64,000 bases of DNA from Panicum virgatum (GCF_016808335.1 NC_053146.1:37754470-37818469); one strand, 5' to 3'; numbered from the stretch's first letter, positions 10,719 to 22,355 are shown. Program-made: numbers and translations. Notes: generated by a model not told the origin, from the letters alone.

Positions 10719-11926
10719 GTATTTATGTATTAAGTTTATAGGAGTTGAATGGAACCATATATGCATAATCCCTAGGTTCCCTGGATCTTATACTAGTATG
10801 TGTAGGTCGATAGCATTGCCATGCTAAATAGGACTCAGTAGAAGTCGAGTAATTTCCTGCTACTCGCGAGATATAGGACGTCTTTATACAATATGGAATG
10901 AATGGAATTGGAGACCGGATGGGAGATGATGATGAGATGTAGGATATGGCAACAGGATAGGGTTCCTGGTGTCTAGTCCCGTCTGTGTTGCTTAAGGCCC
11001 GGTTGTTGTTGGCCCTACTGATCGAGTTTGAACATTACTAACCACATGCCGGGAGTATGAGGTAGTCGAAATCGGTAAGCCTAATACTGCTTTATTTCGA
11101 AAGTTCGAAACTTCTATCCACCCCTTAGGGTAGTTTGAGTGGTCGCGGAGAATTGAGTATGCTTGTTTTTATTTTTGGTGGTCTCTCGTAGGCCTCAGCT
11201 GACTATACGCAGGTGGGGCGGCTCCAAAGTTCGAGGCGGGGAGGGGAATGACTGTCGTGTATGGCCCGACGGGGCATATACATGACGTGTGTGTTAGGTC
11301 CACATTGCAAGGTGAAATCGAATCGGTTCGCCGTCGCTCTCGGTTAAGAGCACCTTGATCTCCGAGTCACATCGTAGTAACATGATATGGAACACAGATT
11401 ATATATGATGATGATTACTTTGAATTGTGATCTAATGCTCTACTATGTTTTGCTCTAGTTAGTTTTGCAAATATTAGTCGACAATTGATCTATCTAGAAC
11501 CTGCAGCTAAAATGTTGAAAATAAGGATCCACCCTTAGTTGCTTTTCGGCGAAACATACCTACCAGCCAAAAGCCTTGAATATTAGGAGTCGGCTAAGTA
11601 TATACCAATAGTCGGGTAAGTCTTGCTGAGTATTAGTTGCTCATGGTTTGTTGCAAAAATTTATTTAAGGCCACGCAAATATAGATTTTTGTCCCTGTTG
11701 CGCCAATTTCATCCGTCTTGATGCAGACAGATGGAAAGTCGCTGGACCAGATGCTTAGTCCCCGGAGGTCGCGGGATTGCACTCTTGTGGGCAGAGTGTG
11801 TAATCCGTCGCCATTGCTCGATTAGTCGGTCTGACCGGTTCGTGTACTGGTCTGTCCCGGTCTAACCGGGTTGGTGCACCAGTTTGACTGGTAGTGTTAG
11901 GGTTAAATGTCACATGTAACATAGTT

Positions 11927-12176
11927 GTCGGCTTTTCGTTTCATTTGAACTTTGGTGAAAACTGCCGTCGGACTTGTAAATTATTTGTGTATTTGAACCC
12001 AGGTTGTAAAACTTAACAAAGCATACTATGTATTGTAGTTGTATTTCATAAGTCGGCTTTTCGTTTCATTTGAACTTTGGTGAAAACTGCCGTCGGACTT
12101 GTAAATTATTTGTGTATTTGAACCCAGGTTGTAAAACTTAACAAAGCATACTATGTATTGTAGTTGTATTTCATAA
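11927..12176 (+). repeat. 125-bp perfect tandem duplication
   Basis: Units 11927-12051 and 12052-12176 begin GTCGGCTTTTCGTTTC and end TTTCATAA. I see no difference between the two, so the duplication is young relative to the surrounding element. It lies inside LTR-A copy 2 and does not occur in copy 4. Confidence 0.85.
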
Positions 12177-12351
12177 GTATTTGTCGTGTTCTACCACCTG
12201 TGCTCACCTTCGCGTGAGACTACTAGTGTTGTTTCGATCAGGCGTGGGTTGAGAAGGATCTGTCAAATTAAACCATTAAGCTAATGCGCCTGATGTGTTC
12301 AAATAATGACCATTACGTTTAATTTAGAGTTTTAATTTGGTAGTTGTCATA

Positions 12352-12828
12352 ACTAACACTATGCAGCGGTCAACTACTTGATCTATTCCTAATGGTCAAA
12401 CTCTATTGCGCGAAGCAATTGGAGTTGTTTTTGCAAAGGAAAAAAATATAAGAAAAATAAGAAACACACGTACTGCTGTTTGTCGCTGCCCAATACCAGT
12501 GAGGAAGTGGAGTTCCAGCTAGATTAGGACGGAGAGGTTTTGGGTTGTGACGGCTTCTTTTCTTCCCAGACATTTCAATGGTCGGTTGACAGGCGGAGTG
12601 CAGCCGGGTATGGGCCTGGCTGGGGCAGGGGCAGAAAAGCAAAGAATCCCCTTCTGCCTATGCCTATGGGCACATTCTCAATATGATCCTTTAATTGGTT
12701 AAAAATATTTCCCAACTTAAGTTAATGCCCTTATTTAGCTTGGCTAATTTGGTTTGCTTCTGTTGAGAAGTGGCATATAATGTAATCATCCACCAAAATT
12801 ACACGCACAAAGCGTTTCGAGGATTTGG
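12352..12828. other. Intergenic, nothing recognised
   Basis: AT-rich flank of LTR-A copy 2. No domain, RNA gene or clear repeat is visible. Confidence 0.55.
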
Positions 12829-12946
12829 GACTTGTTTGGTTCAAAGCCACAGAAAGCCACAACACAGGATTATGGTGCCGATTCTGAGCGCCACACCCGC
12901 CACTCTACTGTGGTGTGGCGAGTTGTAGCAGGGAACCAAGCAGCCT
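12829..12946. mobile_element. Small MITE-like inverted repeat
   Basis: The left end GACTTGTTTGGTTC and the right end (minus strand GGCTGCTTGGTTCC) form imperfect inverted repeats around a GCCACA/GTGGCG-rich core. The TTGTTTGGTT terminus is common to several grass MITE families. No clean TSD is visible. Confidence 0.35.
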
Positions 12947-13690
12947 CTTTATCTCAACGGCCATTGATCTTTTATTTTTGTTTGTGTTGGAGAACTGAGT
13001 CGGTCAAATTAACGAAAACTATGCACTACGCCGCGCCGTGCGCGCGCGTCTCGTACACGGTACACGCGTAGGGAAGTCGGCCGGGTTGGCGTACCTCCAG
13101 CTAGGGCGCTGCGCTGAACGGTTGAGAGCTAGTAGTAGGGTGATGCCGTGATGGGCGGCAGGAGCCCGGAGGATGCTCGACGCATGCGCGGCGGTCAAAC
13201 CGGCAGCAACCCCGGCCGCGGCGGGCGCGTCTATTCCTCGCATGCGCGAGGAATCAAGGGCACATTGCATCTGTACTCCCCCGCCGCCCCCGCCTCCGCC
13301 GCCGCCACGCTAAGTCGCGCCGTCCAGCCGCCGCCGCGCCGCCTTCTTCTCGCCCCCGCCGCCGGCACCGCCCACCGGGGGTCCAGCCCCGCCCCGCCGA
13401 ACCGCCTCCGCCGCTGGGCCACTGCCGCCGCCGAGCCCTCCTCTAGGTCCGGTGAGCTCCCCATCCCCAGCATCCGGGATCCATAAGCTCCGCCGCCTCC
13501 CGCCACCACCCCGGCCGCCGGCGACCTCGCCGGTGGCCGCTCCGCCCACCTACCACCCTTCCCCCCACCCCGTCCCCTCCCGTCCTTGCTCGCTGGCTGC
13601 ACCGCCTCCTCCCCTGTCCGGAGGAAGAAGATGAACCGGGGAGGAGCTCGCACGCACTTCTGCGATGGCGCGGCCAAAAATCGCGCGCGC
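12947..13690. other. GC-rich stretch without supported gene
   Basis: Strongly GC-rich, CCG-repeat sequence with overlapping open frames on both strands (for example 13231-13677 minus). The translations are Ala/Gly/Arg/Pro runs with no domain. It could be a degraded gene 5' region or promoter CpG-rich DNA. No start, intron or domain can be defended. Confidence 0.5.
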
Positions 13691-13862
13691 GATGAATAGC
13701 TTTTCCGGGCCGCGGCTCGCTGCCAGGGTTCACCAAACCGGTGGAAACCGGTCCGGTTTGACCGGTTACCGGTCGCGATGAATAGCTTTTCCGGGCCGCG
13801 GCTCGCTGCCAGGGTTCACCAAACCGGTGGGAACCGGTCCGGTTTGACCCGGTCAAACCGGT
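13691..13862 (+). repeat. 86-bp tandem duplication of flank plus hAT end
   Basis: GATGAATAGCTTTTCCGGGC begins at 13691 and again at 13777. Each unit holds 33 bp of flank (ending in the TSD CTCGCTGC) and the start of the hAT element (CAGGGTTCACC at 13724 and 13810). Only one A/G difference is seen before the copies diverge at the end of the first. The architecture repeats that of CACTA element 1. Confidence 0.8.
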
Positions 13863-14395
13863 CCGGCCCGGTTCTGGTTTGGATCGGTACCAAACCGGTC
13901 CAAATTCAAAATTCAAATTTAAATTCAAAAAATGAAAAATTCTTAAAAATTCCTAAAAATAGTTCAAGGTGCGACGAATCTAATGGTGTCAAATTTTCTG
14001 AAAAATTCGTTCATTTAGTATAGTTTGCGGGGATTTGAAGTTAAACAAAAAATGTGCATACAAAAGTATACAAATACAATGTAAAAGTAGTAAAAAAAAG
14101 GATTGGAGGGTTCATTTAGACTAAAACATGTTATACAAACATTCATTTAGTATACTTTGCGGGCATTTGAATTTAAACAAAAAAAATTGAATTTGGCCGG
14201 TTACCAGTCCAACCAACCGGTAAACCGGTCAAACCGGTCAAATCGACCGGTATACCGGTACGAACCGGTTGAACTGCGAAATTTGAATTCAAATTTGAAT
14301 TCCACCGGTACCGACCGGTTTCCGGCCAAACCGGACCGGTATACGGGTACCGGACCGCGCCGGTTTGGCCGGACCGGTCGGTAAGGTTAACCCTG
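13810..14395. mobile_element. hAT-like MITE, copy 1
   Basis: The ends CAGGGTTCACC and (minus strand) CAGGGTTAACC are inverted, and the element is flanked by the perfect 8-bp TSD CTCGCTGC (13802-13809 and 14396-14403), the size made by hAT transposases. Both arms carry dense CCGGTTTGACCGGT-type palindromes. The middle is AT-rich and matches, in reverse, the related element at 49527-50010. No coding capacity. Confidence 0.85.
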
Positions 14396-14474
14396 CTCGC
14401 TGCAACTGCATCATTGTCGGCTTGCGCTAGCTGCCGCGTCCTCCGGCTCTCGTGCAGATATGGCGCTGGCGGCA

Positions 14475-14804
14475 TGGCTAACTAAACTTTAATCCCTCTC
14501 ACATCAAAGAAAAAATTACTATTTAAAAATATTAAATAAAATTTAATTATAAAACTAATTGCAGAATCCTCAAGCTAAACTGCGAGACGAATCTAATAAG
14601 ATATATCAATCCATGATTAGCGGATGGTTAGTGTAGCATTACTGTTTGCAAATGATGGATTAATTAGACTCATTAGATTCGTCTCGCGAATTAGCACCCA
14701 TCTGTGAAAAAAATTATAATTAAATTTTATTTAATACTTTTAAATAACAAAATTCTCTTTGATGTGATAGGGACTAAAGTTTAGTCATGGAACCAAACAC
14801 CCCC
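14475..14804. mobile_element. MITE with long terminal inverted repeats
   Basis: The arms read ACTAAACTTTAATCCCTCTC on the left and, on the minus strand, GGGGGTGTTTGGTTCC followed by ACTAAACTTTAGTCCCTATC on the right. The centre contains paired GCGAGACGAATCTAATAAG-type segments. The outermost GGGGGTGTTTGGTT is missing on the left, so the left tip is truncated. A common type of non-autonomous element near grass genes; the superfamily is uncertain (hAT or PIF/Harbinger). Confidence 0.65.
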
Positions 14805-15542
14805 TGAGATTGCCACTGCGTGCTACGTCACCTTCTTTCCTGGCTGACGGACAGCGATGGAGACCGGAGAACGGGTGGTCCTCGAGCCGGTAGTGCAGGC
14901 TGCTGTGATCCTGCCAAATATCGATTGAGAGAGTGGCAGGCACCTCGGTTGGCAACACACGGCACATTTGCGCGTGCACAGGCACGGTTCGCTCCCTCGT
15001 GCACCGCCGCATCCCGGCACGCATCGGTCGCGCGCCTAGCCAGCACGCACCGCCGGCGACCGGCGACCGGCGTCCTGGCTGACACGCGGCGCGCAGGTAG
15101 GGCCGCCGGGCGCGCGGCCGCGGTTCTCGCTTGCTGCAGGTGGCGGCGGCCACCCTGGGCGGGGCGAGGCGCTGTCTGAAGACCCAGAGAGAGAGGCATG
15201 CACGCAGAAGCTGTTGGCCGAGCCCTCTCTCAAAGCTCTCACTCACGAACACAAAACGCAAGGGAAACACAGCACAAAGAAGTTGCCGGCGATGAACGCC
15301 GCGGAGCCAAATCGCTCCTGTATCTTGGCTTCCTATTGAACTGGACTCGGCAAACGAACACAGAGGAGTTCAGGGTCTACATATAAGCCACGGACTTACC
15401 AGGAGCTAACCCCCACGTCCGACCTCCTACCATGATCTGCACGACCAGCACGACGTCGCCGTGAGCCACTCGCTCGCCCGGACGACGCGGCTTCCTCCAT
15501 GCAAATCGGCACCACGCTCACCTACACCTCCTAACTGACTAA
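14805..15542. other. GC-rich intergenic, no supported gene
   Basis: Arg/Ala/Pro-rich open frames on both strands (up to about 160 codons, e.g. 14785-15270 minus) lack any domain or conserved motif. Nothing is supported apart from its role as the left flank of the TIR element at 15543. Confidence 0.5.
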
Positions 15543-16739
15543 GAGCAACTCCAACAAATTGATCTTTCTCTTTCCCTTTCCCATTTTACAGAGGAATTCC
15601 CCATCACAATTTTAATATTTTGAGGAGAAGTGATTCAATAGATTGATTTTCCCTTTTTCCCTAACCTCATCCTATCACGTGGGGTCAACCTGTCATTGTC
15701 TTCCTCCTTTCCTTTCCTTTCCCCTTTCCTTGTTGCAACCGCTCGTCCGTCCGTCCGCCCGCCCGTCCGCCGGCAGCGCGCTGCAGAGCAGCACCGGACC
15801 AGCAGCTGGCTTGCGGCGACACCAACGGCAACAAGCCCAGCTGCAACGCCAAGTGCGACAAGCAATGCCCCAACCAGTGCATCGTCCTCTGCCCAGGATG
15901 CAAGACCTTCTGCAGTACGCCCACAAAGAGCTTGCTTGTTTTATTTTCTTCTTCTTCACTAGCTAGCTAGCTAATCGATCGATCGATCACATACAATTTA
16001 ATTTCTTTTGTGCGACTTCTACCCCGGCGTGTCGTGCGGCGACCCCCGCTTCACCGGCGGCGACGGCAACAATACTTCCACTGCAAGAGGGACCAGGACT
16101 TCTGCATCCTCTCCGACGCCAGCCTGCACATCAACGCCCACTTCATCGGCAAGCGCAACCCGAGCATGAGGCGCGACTTCACCTGGATCCAGGAGCTCGG
16201 CATCCGCTTCGCCCACCACCGTCTCTACCTGGGCGCCGCCAAGACGGCCAGGTGGAGCAGCGACGTGGACCGCCTGGAGCTGGCCCTGGACGACGAGCCC
16301 GTCAGCATCCCCGCCGAGGCCGGCGCGCGCTGGTTGGCCGTGCGGGTGCAGCTCGCCGGGGTGCTGGACATCATGGCCAGCGTGGTGCCCATCACGGAGG
16401 AGGACTCCATGGGCGGCGGCGGCGGTCTCCATTGAAGCATGGGTGGAGGGGGATGAGGCGGGCGGAGGCTTGAGGCGGGCGGCGGCCTACATGCTCGTCG
16501 GCGGCCATCAGGATGCGGGGCGGCGGCGGAGGGCGCGGCCCTGGCGGCGCTGGGCGCGGGAGGCCGATAGGGAGATGATGGTTGTTCCCTTTTCTATTGG
16601 AGATGTAATATTGGGAATTGAGAAAAAATAAAGGAGAAAGAGATGAAAAATCAATCTGTTGGAGGTTTTTTACATCAATTCCCTATATTGAGAAAAAGTG
16701 GAAAAAAAATAAGTGAAAATTAAACTGTTGGAGTTGCTC
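15543..16739. mobile_element. TIR element carrying a Root_cap gene fragment (Pack-type)
   Basis: A perfect 14-bp terminal inverted repeat, GAGCAACTCCAACA, lies at 15543-15556 and in reverse at 16726-16739. T-rich and A-rich subterminal arms of about 150 bp (15557-15700 and 16580-16725) surround GC-rich captured sequence. The adjacent triplets are TAA (left) and GAA (right); one mismatch from the TAA/TTA TSD of PIF/Harbinger elements, so that superfamily is possible but unproven. There is no transposase. A further internal TGTTGGAGG sits at about 16656. Confidence 0.7.
15812..16408 (+). pseudogene. Captured Root_cap-domain protein gene fragment
   Basis: Exon-like sequence at 15812-15914 encodes a Cys-rich segment (CGDTNGNKPSCNAKC.., ending CPGCKTFC). 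A GT at 15915 opens a roughly 96-bp intron-like gap, after which 16011 resumes with CDFYPGVSCGDPRFTGGDGN. A frameshift at about 16070 is followed by FHCKRDQDFCILSDASLHIN and AHFIGKRN.., then RRDFTWIQELGI and ..VVPITEEDS at 16408. This order matches the plant Root_cap (LEA-like, Cys-rich) family. Breaks: the intron lacks a 3' AG at the expected place, the reading frame shifts, and the domain stops short, running into transposon sequence. It is a fragment, not a working gene. The native role of the family is poorly known (extracellular, root-cap or seed expression). Confidence 0.75.
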
Positions 16740-17248
16740 GAACTGATACCACAGCTATCCTGCACACATACAGATATGCACGTGCACATACGCCCGTGCA
16801 CATACGCCCGTGCATGTTGGCTGCCTCTCGTCGTGAGCTAAACTCCTCCGCGAGACCTGGCGATCACCAAGTTCCACACGTGTGTGCTGCTAGACTGCAC
16901 CTAACAGAATTCAGACTTGACTAAAAACAAAACTCACGCACACACGCCATGACCAGGACGCACCATGGTCAAGTTATTTCCAACAGAAGCGAGCTCAGCC
17001 TCGCGGTGGTGGGCGGTCTCTGGTGGGCGGCGTGGATCCCGGCTCAGAGTCGCAAGTGACAAGTGCGATCCCAGCGCCGCGCTGCTTGCCCGATGGCCTA
17101 CACGCGGCGGCGGATCGAGTACGTGTGGCATCGGATCATCAACCCTGCGAGCAAGTAGGACAGTGAGTGACGCGGAGAGGATAGGATCTTGGCTTGGGGG
17201 CTCGGTCGGGAAGGAGAAAGCGCGATCCATCCCAGGGGCTGGGGCCGC
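16740..17248. other. Intergenic, nothing recognised
   Basis: It contains a short CGCCCGTGCACATA dinucleotide-like repeat at about 16780-16815 and a GC-rich open frame from 16965 with no domain. No gene is supported. Confidence 0.5.
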
Positions 17249-20200
17249 TGCGGCACAGCCGTCTAAATTAAATTGATTTAAGTGTGCTAACTATCAACTT
17301 AAGTGTTAATCAAGTCACTGCACATTTAAAACAGTGTAATCCGGCAGCATGTTTGGGTTAAAGATCGAAAACACTGGAAATCTCACTCGAAGGCGAGCGC
17401 AGATGATTACAAGTAGACATAAGTTTATCAATTTTAAATAACAAAACAGAGGTTAACAAAATGAGTTTATGTAAAATATATCAGAGCTCAAAATACAGCG
17501 TAATTTAAATGGAAGTTTGATTTAAAAACCACGATACTACAAAGACGTGAGAATGTCACATCGAGCCCACCGGTGTGAATTCTGGTTAGCTCTAACCAGT
17601 AACAAATCCTGAAATCAGGATAACAACAAACCCTGAGTATACTAATACTCAGCAAGACTTACCCAACTATGGGTATACTTAGCCCACTATCTAGACATAC
17701 AAGCTCTTTGGCTCTGTAGTTTATTTTGCTAAAAAGGCTACTAACAATGGATCCTTACATTCAAATTTTAGCTCAGATTCAGTTTAAACCGTACCAACTA
17801 GGTTTGCCTGAATTTCTAGAGCACACATGGTAGAACAGAGAAATTCTCTAGTAATATCACAATCCGGTTCTCTTCATTTCATTCTCATTCCAAGTTATTA
17901 CTACGATATGACGAAGTGATCAAGGCTCTCATATCCGCGAGTCACGGCGAATCGATCCGATTTAACCTTGCAAGGTGGACCTAACCAACACGACATAAGT
18001 AAGCCCTGTCAGGCCACGTGCGTCAACTGTTTCCATCATTACCACGACATCTAAACCACGCCTGCTAAAGCCCAGGTGTTGGGCTCCTCACGGTGAACTC
18101 CTAGAGAACTAGAAGGCGGCATCCATCCAACACCCGCCAACTCCCACGCCCAGCGTAGCAGGTCGGAATTAAAAGTATCGTTGTAAAGCGGTACACAGCT
18201 TACCGGTTTCGACTACTCCTACTTCCGGCATGTGGTTAGTACTGTTCAATCCTCGATCAGCACGGCCAACAATGGTGCGGTTCTTAACCGACATAGGCGG
18301 AGTCTTACTTGCCATCCTTTTCATATCCATAACCAGATTTATCTCCGCCTGGTCTTCCCTTTTCTTTCCTCATTGATTCATTCTCCAGTAACTTTTCCAT
18401 AAGTACAAGACCTATGTCTCGCGAGTGACATGAATCACTCGATTTCTACCGGGTTCCTAATTAGCAAAGCATTTCTAACGGTGCATGTATACTAGTGGAG
18501 ACTCATAGGTACCTAGCGAGAAACATGCATACTAGGGCTTTTTTCAACTCCTAGAAAACTTAATGCACAATACTTAAATAATAACATTGAATACTGAAAA
18601 TAGAGATTATGCTCCGGGGCTTGCCTGGGTTTGACTCAAAGTCAGTTAGTTAGCTTGCAGTCTTGCATCGGCTTGATATCTTCTGGCTCGGCTCCAACAT
18701 TGCCCTTTAGTTCCACGCGTCGTGCATTTAGCGTACCTATATGGTATGCAATGATGCAAATGCATGAACGTAAAGAAAACAACACACGATGCATTTAAAA
18801 GGCATACAAGATAAACCGAGTCACACCACACAGATTTAAGCACCAAAAGGTGTTTAATTAGATACTACTCAAATCTTCCATAGAAAGATAGCAAGGAACA
18901 TCAAGTATGGTAGGCAAAGCACGAGAGAACAACTAAAGACTTTATTTAGCTAACAAACCAACATAAGCAAGTTTTATAAAAACCACCAACATACTGGTTC
19001 TAAACGATTTCACAAGGTTAGCACATGAACAAAACAAGTTTCCGCAATTATCTATGCAGGAAGACATTTCTTAGCAATAACAAAAGAAAAACTATATCTA
19101 GGAACCATATAAATGCAAAAACTTGACATGCAGCAAGAATCTGATAGCACAAATTAAATAGCATGCTAAGATACTGATAGGGAGTGTAAAAACAATTTGC
19201 CAACATTTATTGATAAAATAAAGTATTTATTTTGGTCTTAGCAATACAAGCTGAATAAAAATAGATTTACAAACATGCACATAGTTTTTGGATCTGAAAT
19301 TTTTACAGTGAACTAAGCATGCAAGGAGTAATCTACTACATAAATTTCATAATTTTTTGACTTCCAAAACTACAGATATTAAATAAACAAGCATTAACCA
19401 AGATTAAATCAATACATCAACTAAACATCAACCAAACAGAAGATTTAGTATTTTTCCTAAGTACTACATGTCAAAACAAAGTTAACCAAACTGGTTTTAT
19501 GTTTTTAAGATGCTCCTAACTCCAGTTATGCAATTAACAAGCTACAAACACATTTATCTTGCATAATTAAAATGGTACAACAAAACTTGTCAAACAAACA
19601 TGTCATGGTTCTATCTTATAGAGCATAAAAAGATGAAACAATCAAAACTAGTTTTGCATTTTTAGCATTTTTCTACTATTTTCTACGGATTTTCAAAGTT
19701 TGCAGCTAAAATATTGAAAAGGCCCTTTGTGACACTATTCATATGAGTCTATGACTTCACAAAAAGACCCATGTACTTTTATCTATTCTTGCACAAGGCC
19801 CCTGGGCAGAAATAGGAACAGAGGAGCGCATGTGGAGCCCGATTCCGGCGACGGTGCTCACCGGAGGCGAGGGGAAAGAGGGGGAGGAGCAAGAGGAGAC
19901 CTCGGGCTACCTCATGGTGGCTTCAGTTGAGGTTGGGGGCGGCCGGATGGTTGCCCTCCGTAGAGCAGGAGCTCCGGCAGCGGCGGTGGGTGCTGGCGGC
20001 GGCGGTCCGGCAGCCTTGGGCGGATGTGAGAGGGTTGGAGAGCACTGGTGGAGGGCGTGGAATCTTTTGGGCGGGTCGGTTCGTGAGGATGGAGGCTGGA
20101 GGAGGGGTCTCCACGGGAGTAGAGCGGTGGCGGCCATGGAGGACAGCGGTGGCGGCGCTTTGATGGTTCTGGGCGGCCGGGACCTTGCCGTGGGGCTTCA

Positions 20201-20614
20201 TGGGGAGGCTGGGATGCGGTTTGGGATGGGGTAGGGCGGCACAGGGAGCTCGGTGCGGAGGCGGTCTAGGCAGCGGCCATGGCGCGCGGCGCGGGGCGTG
20301 CGCCGGCGATGCGGGTAGGCGATGGCGTGGCATGGTGCAGGCGGGTGGGGTAGGCCGGCGACGAGCAGCAGTGCGAGGCACGCGGCGGTGGAACGCGCCA
20401 GCGGCAGCAGCGAACGAGCGAGCGAGCGAGCGAGCGAGAGGGATGAGGATGGCACTGGAGGACGCACGGCGCGAGCGGCGCCATGGCCAATTTGAACACG
20501 GCTCAGCTCGGCTTGCTCTGGATGTGTGTGTGGATGCTTCTACCATTAGTGCTAATGATTATGTTAAGCTCTCAATTAACCCTAATTAAGATAATTAACA
20601 CACGGGGAGTTACA
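17249..20614 (-). mobile_element. LTR-A family copy 3 (about 3.37 kb)
   Basis: The left end TGCGGCACAGCCGTC and right end ..CACGGGGAGTTACA agree with the family termini. Flanking pentamers GCCGC (17244-17248) and CCCGC (20615-20619) differ at one base, consistent with an old 5-bp TSD. Shared landmarks with copies 1, 2 and 4 include ACTAATACTCAGCAAGACTTACCC (about 17645) and GCTCCGGGGCTTGCCTGG (about 18610). The right 750 bp are GC-rich with long frames on both strands (e.g. 19923-20546 minus), including a CGAG/GCGA microsatellite at 20412-20440. No polymerase or gag domain is present, so it stands as a solo long LTR. Confidence 0.65.
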
Positions 20615-21118
20615 CCCGCCCTTTGTTTCATCGCCTACGCCCTACTCATACTACTAGAAAAACTATCATTTGTACCGGGTGGAAACCCTCAGTTTGCACC
20701 GGGCGCCCGCCCGGTACCGCCTGGCCGGTGCTAAGTGGGCCATCACTTAGTACTGGTCAGGCCGCCTGCCACGCAGGCGCGGCAGGTGGAGCCATTTAGT
20801 ACCGGTCGGTGATACCGACCGGTACTAAATGTCTTTTTTTTCTTTTCTGTTTTTTCATTTTTTTAGGTTTCAACTAATTCATATTAGTGTACATTTGCAT
20901 ATTCGTATTTGTGTATGTCTACATATTTGTATTCGTGTATGTCTGCGTATTCATATATATTCGTATCTAGCATACAATAGAATACATTTATTATAATTAC
21001 ATAAACTTGAAATATTATATGTACTTCTAATATATATGTTAATAATGAACTCGGGATTCATAATATATTTACATGTCGTCATGCACATAAGTTTTGCCCG
21101 ACAAATTTGTACTAAATA

Positions 21119-22355
21119 CTAAGTGTCCTTAGGCGCCTCATCATCGCTGATGTCCTTATTCGGATCCACTCGACCCACACTTATCTTAGGATCCGCATAA
21201 AATTCTCCATTTGGATTTATGACCTCATCTAGGAGGAATCCACAGATTGATTTCTTGAATTGCTTTGATTCTTTCCGGTTGGATGAGGTCATCCGCCATA
21301 GTAGTAATCTGTCAAGTGCAAACACCAATATTTTGAATTAGTACCTAGATGGAACTAAATGCAAGTAATTGTTAGTAATGTTGTTCTATGCACATTGAAA
21401 TCATGTTGTGACATCGAGCTGCGGCAGCAAAAATCCATCATGTACTCACATGAGTAGTAGCCACATAGGTTGTTTCCTGGCTGCTGTCTCATAATCTATA
21501 TATACATATATATAGATGGGTTATGAAATATTTATGTCAATTAAAGAAACGACAGTAGATGTGCGATATGTATTCGTACCTTCCAGTTAGTGTTGAATTC
21601 TAGCTGGCATGGTGGTGACGCGATTCCTATATGTTTTTGGAGTAAGCGAGCCCATGCCCTTTGCATGATATTTATGAGGTCTTGGTAATAATATGTTGGC
21701 TTCCTCATGGAGTCGTACACCCAAACTCGGCATTTATCGATCTCGATAATAAGAAGGATCCAGTGGAACCTGTTTCATACACATATATGTATAAGAAATG
21801 TTGGATATATATACACATATATATAATTAAGTCAAGAAAAAAGATAACGAACTCACTCGAAGTTGTACGTTAACATAATGTATTGACAAGTATTATGCTT
21901 ATGCAAGGCCCTGAGTATGTTGTTCTCGGTCCGATTAGGCCATTTCCTGACACTCTCCTCATGTATATTATATGGGTCTATGAAGCCGACGTGATAGTAC
22001 CCTTTTTTCTGGCATTCTTGAACCTTCATCCTACACGATTAAAAAAAAGGAAGAGGATGAGAAAAAACATAATTAGTACAGCTAGAGTACTATATACAAA
22101 TGGTTGGACGAAGTACACTTACATACAAATTACACTGACGAGAGACTTGTCTAAGGCGTCTTCATGGTACAGATCATAAAGATTTTCAAATTCAATCCAT
22201 ATGTCATCCATCCCCCAATTGAAATGCCTATCTTGTACTCGGGCACAGAACACTACATCCTTCAATGCACTTGCTTTCAGGTACCATGCATGCAACTCAC
22301 GCATCCTAGTTGGTAGCCGCGGAATCAACTCTTCCCACATAAGAGGTTCCCCCAA
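21119..22355 (-). pseudogene. Ulp1-like (C48) protease of CACTA 2, several exons
   Basis: On the minus strand, in order: 22355-22119 (LPTRMRELHAWYLKASA, WIEFENLYDLYHEDALDKS), about 22030-21864 (MKVQECQKKGYYHVGFIDPY), about 21770-21580 (FHWILLIIEIDKCRVWVYDS, containing the catalytic His), about 21490-21420 (QPGNNLCGYYSCEYMMDF, the catalytic Cys) and 21328-21119 (FLLDEVINPNGEFY tail). Gaps between them look like introns. This is the cysteine-protease ORF common in plant CACTA elements. Whether it is still translatable is unclear; exon joins were judged by eye. The His and Cys segments are both present. Confidence 0.75.

Larger units (their letters stand above)
9130..12351 (+). mobile_element. 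LTR-A family copy 2
   Basis: It starts TGTAACACCCCGATG and ends ..GTAGTTGTCATA, the degraded form of the ..CTGTCACA terminus seen in copy 4. The orientation follows from a TATA box at 9436, a CT-rich leader at 9450-9480, and a conserved short frame at 10506-10718 followed by a donor-like GTAAGT. The middle (9960-10410) is packed with CGGACAGTCCG-type and ACCGGTCTGACCGGT palindromes. The copy is opposed to copy 1, and the two abut at 9129/9130. The 5-base flanks (AGGAT left, ACTAA right) do not match, so at least one end has been rearranged. Confidence 0.65.

Noticed and set aside
13231..13677. 148-codon minus frame and overlapping frames
   Set aside because: Ala/Gly/Arg low complexity from CCG-rich DNA; no conserved motif.
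14785..15270. 161-codon minus frame
   Set aside because: Arg-rich translation of GC-rich DNA with competing frames on both strands.
19830..20589. Frames of 134-207 codons at the right of LTR-A copy 3
   Set aside because: GC-rich LTR sequence including a CGAG microsatellite; no domain and not conserved in other copies.
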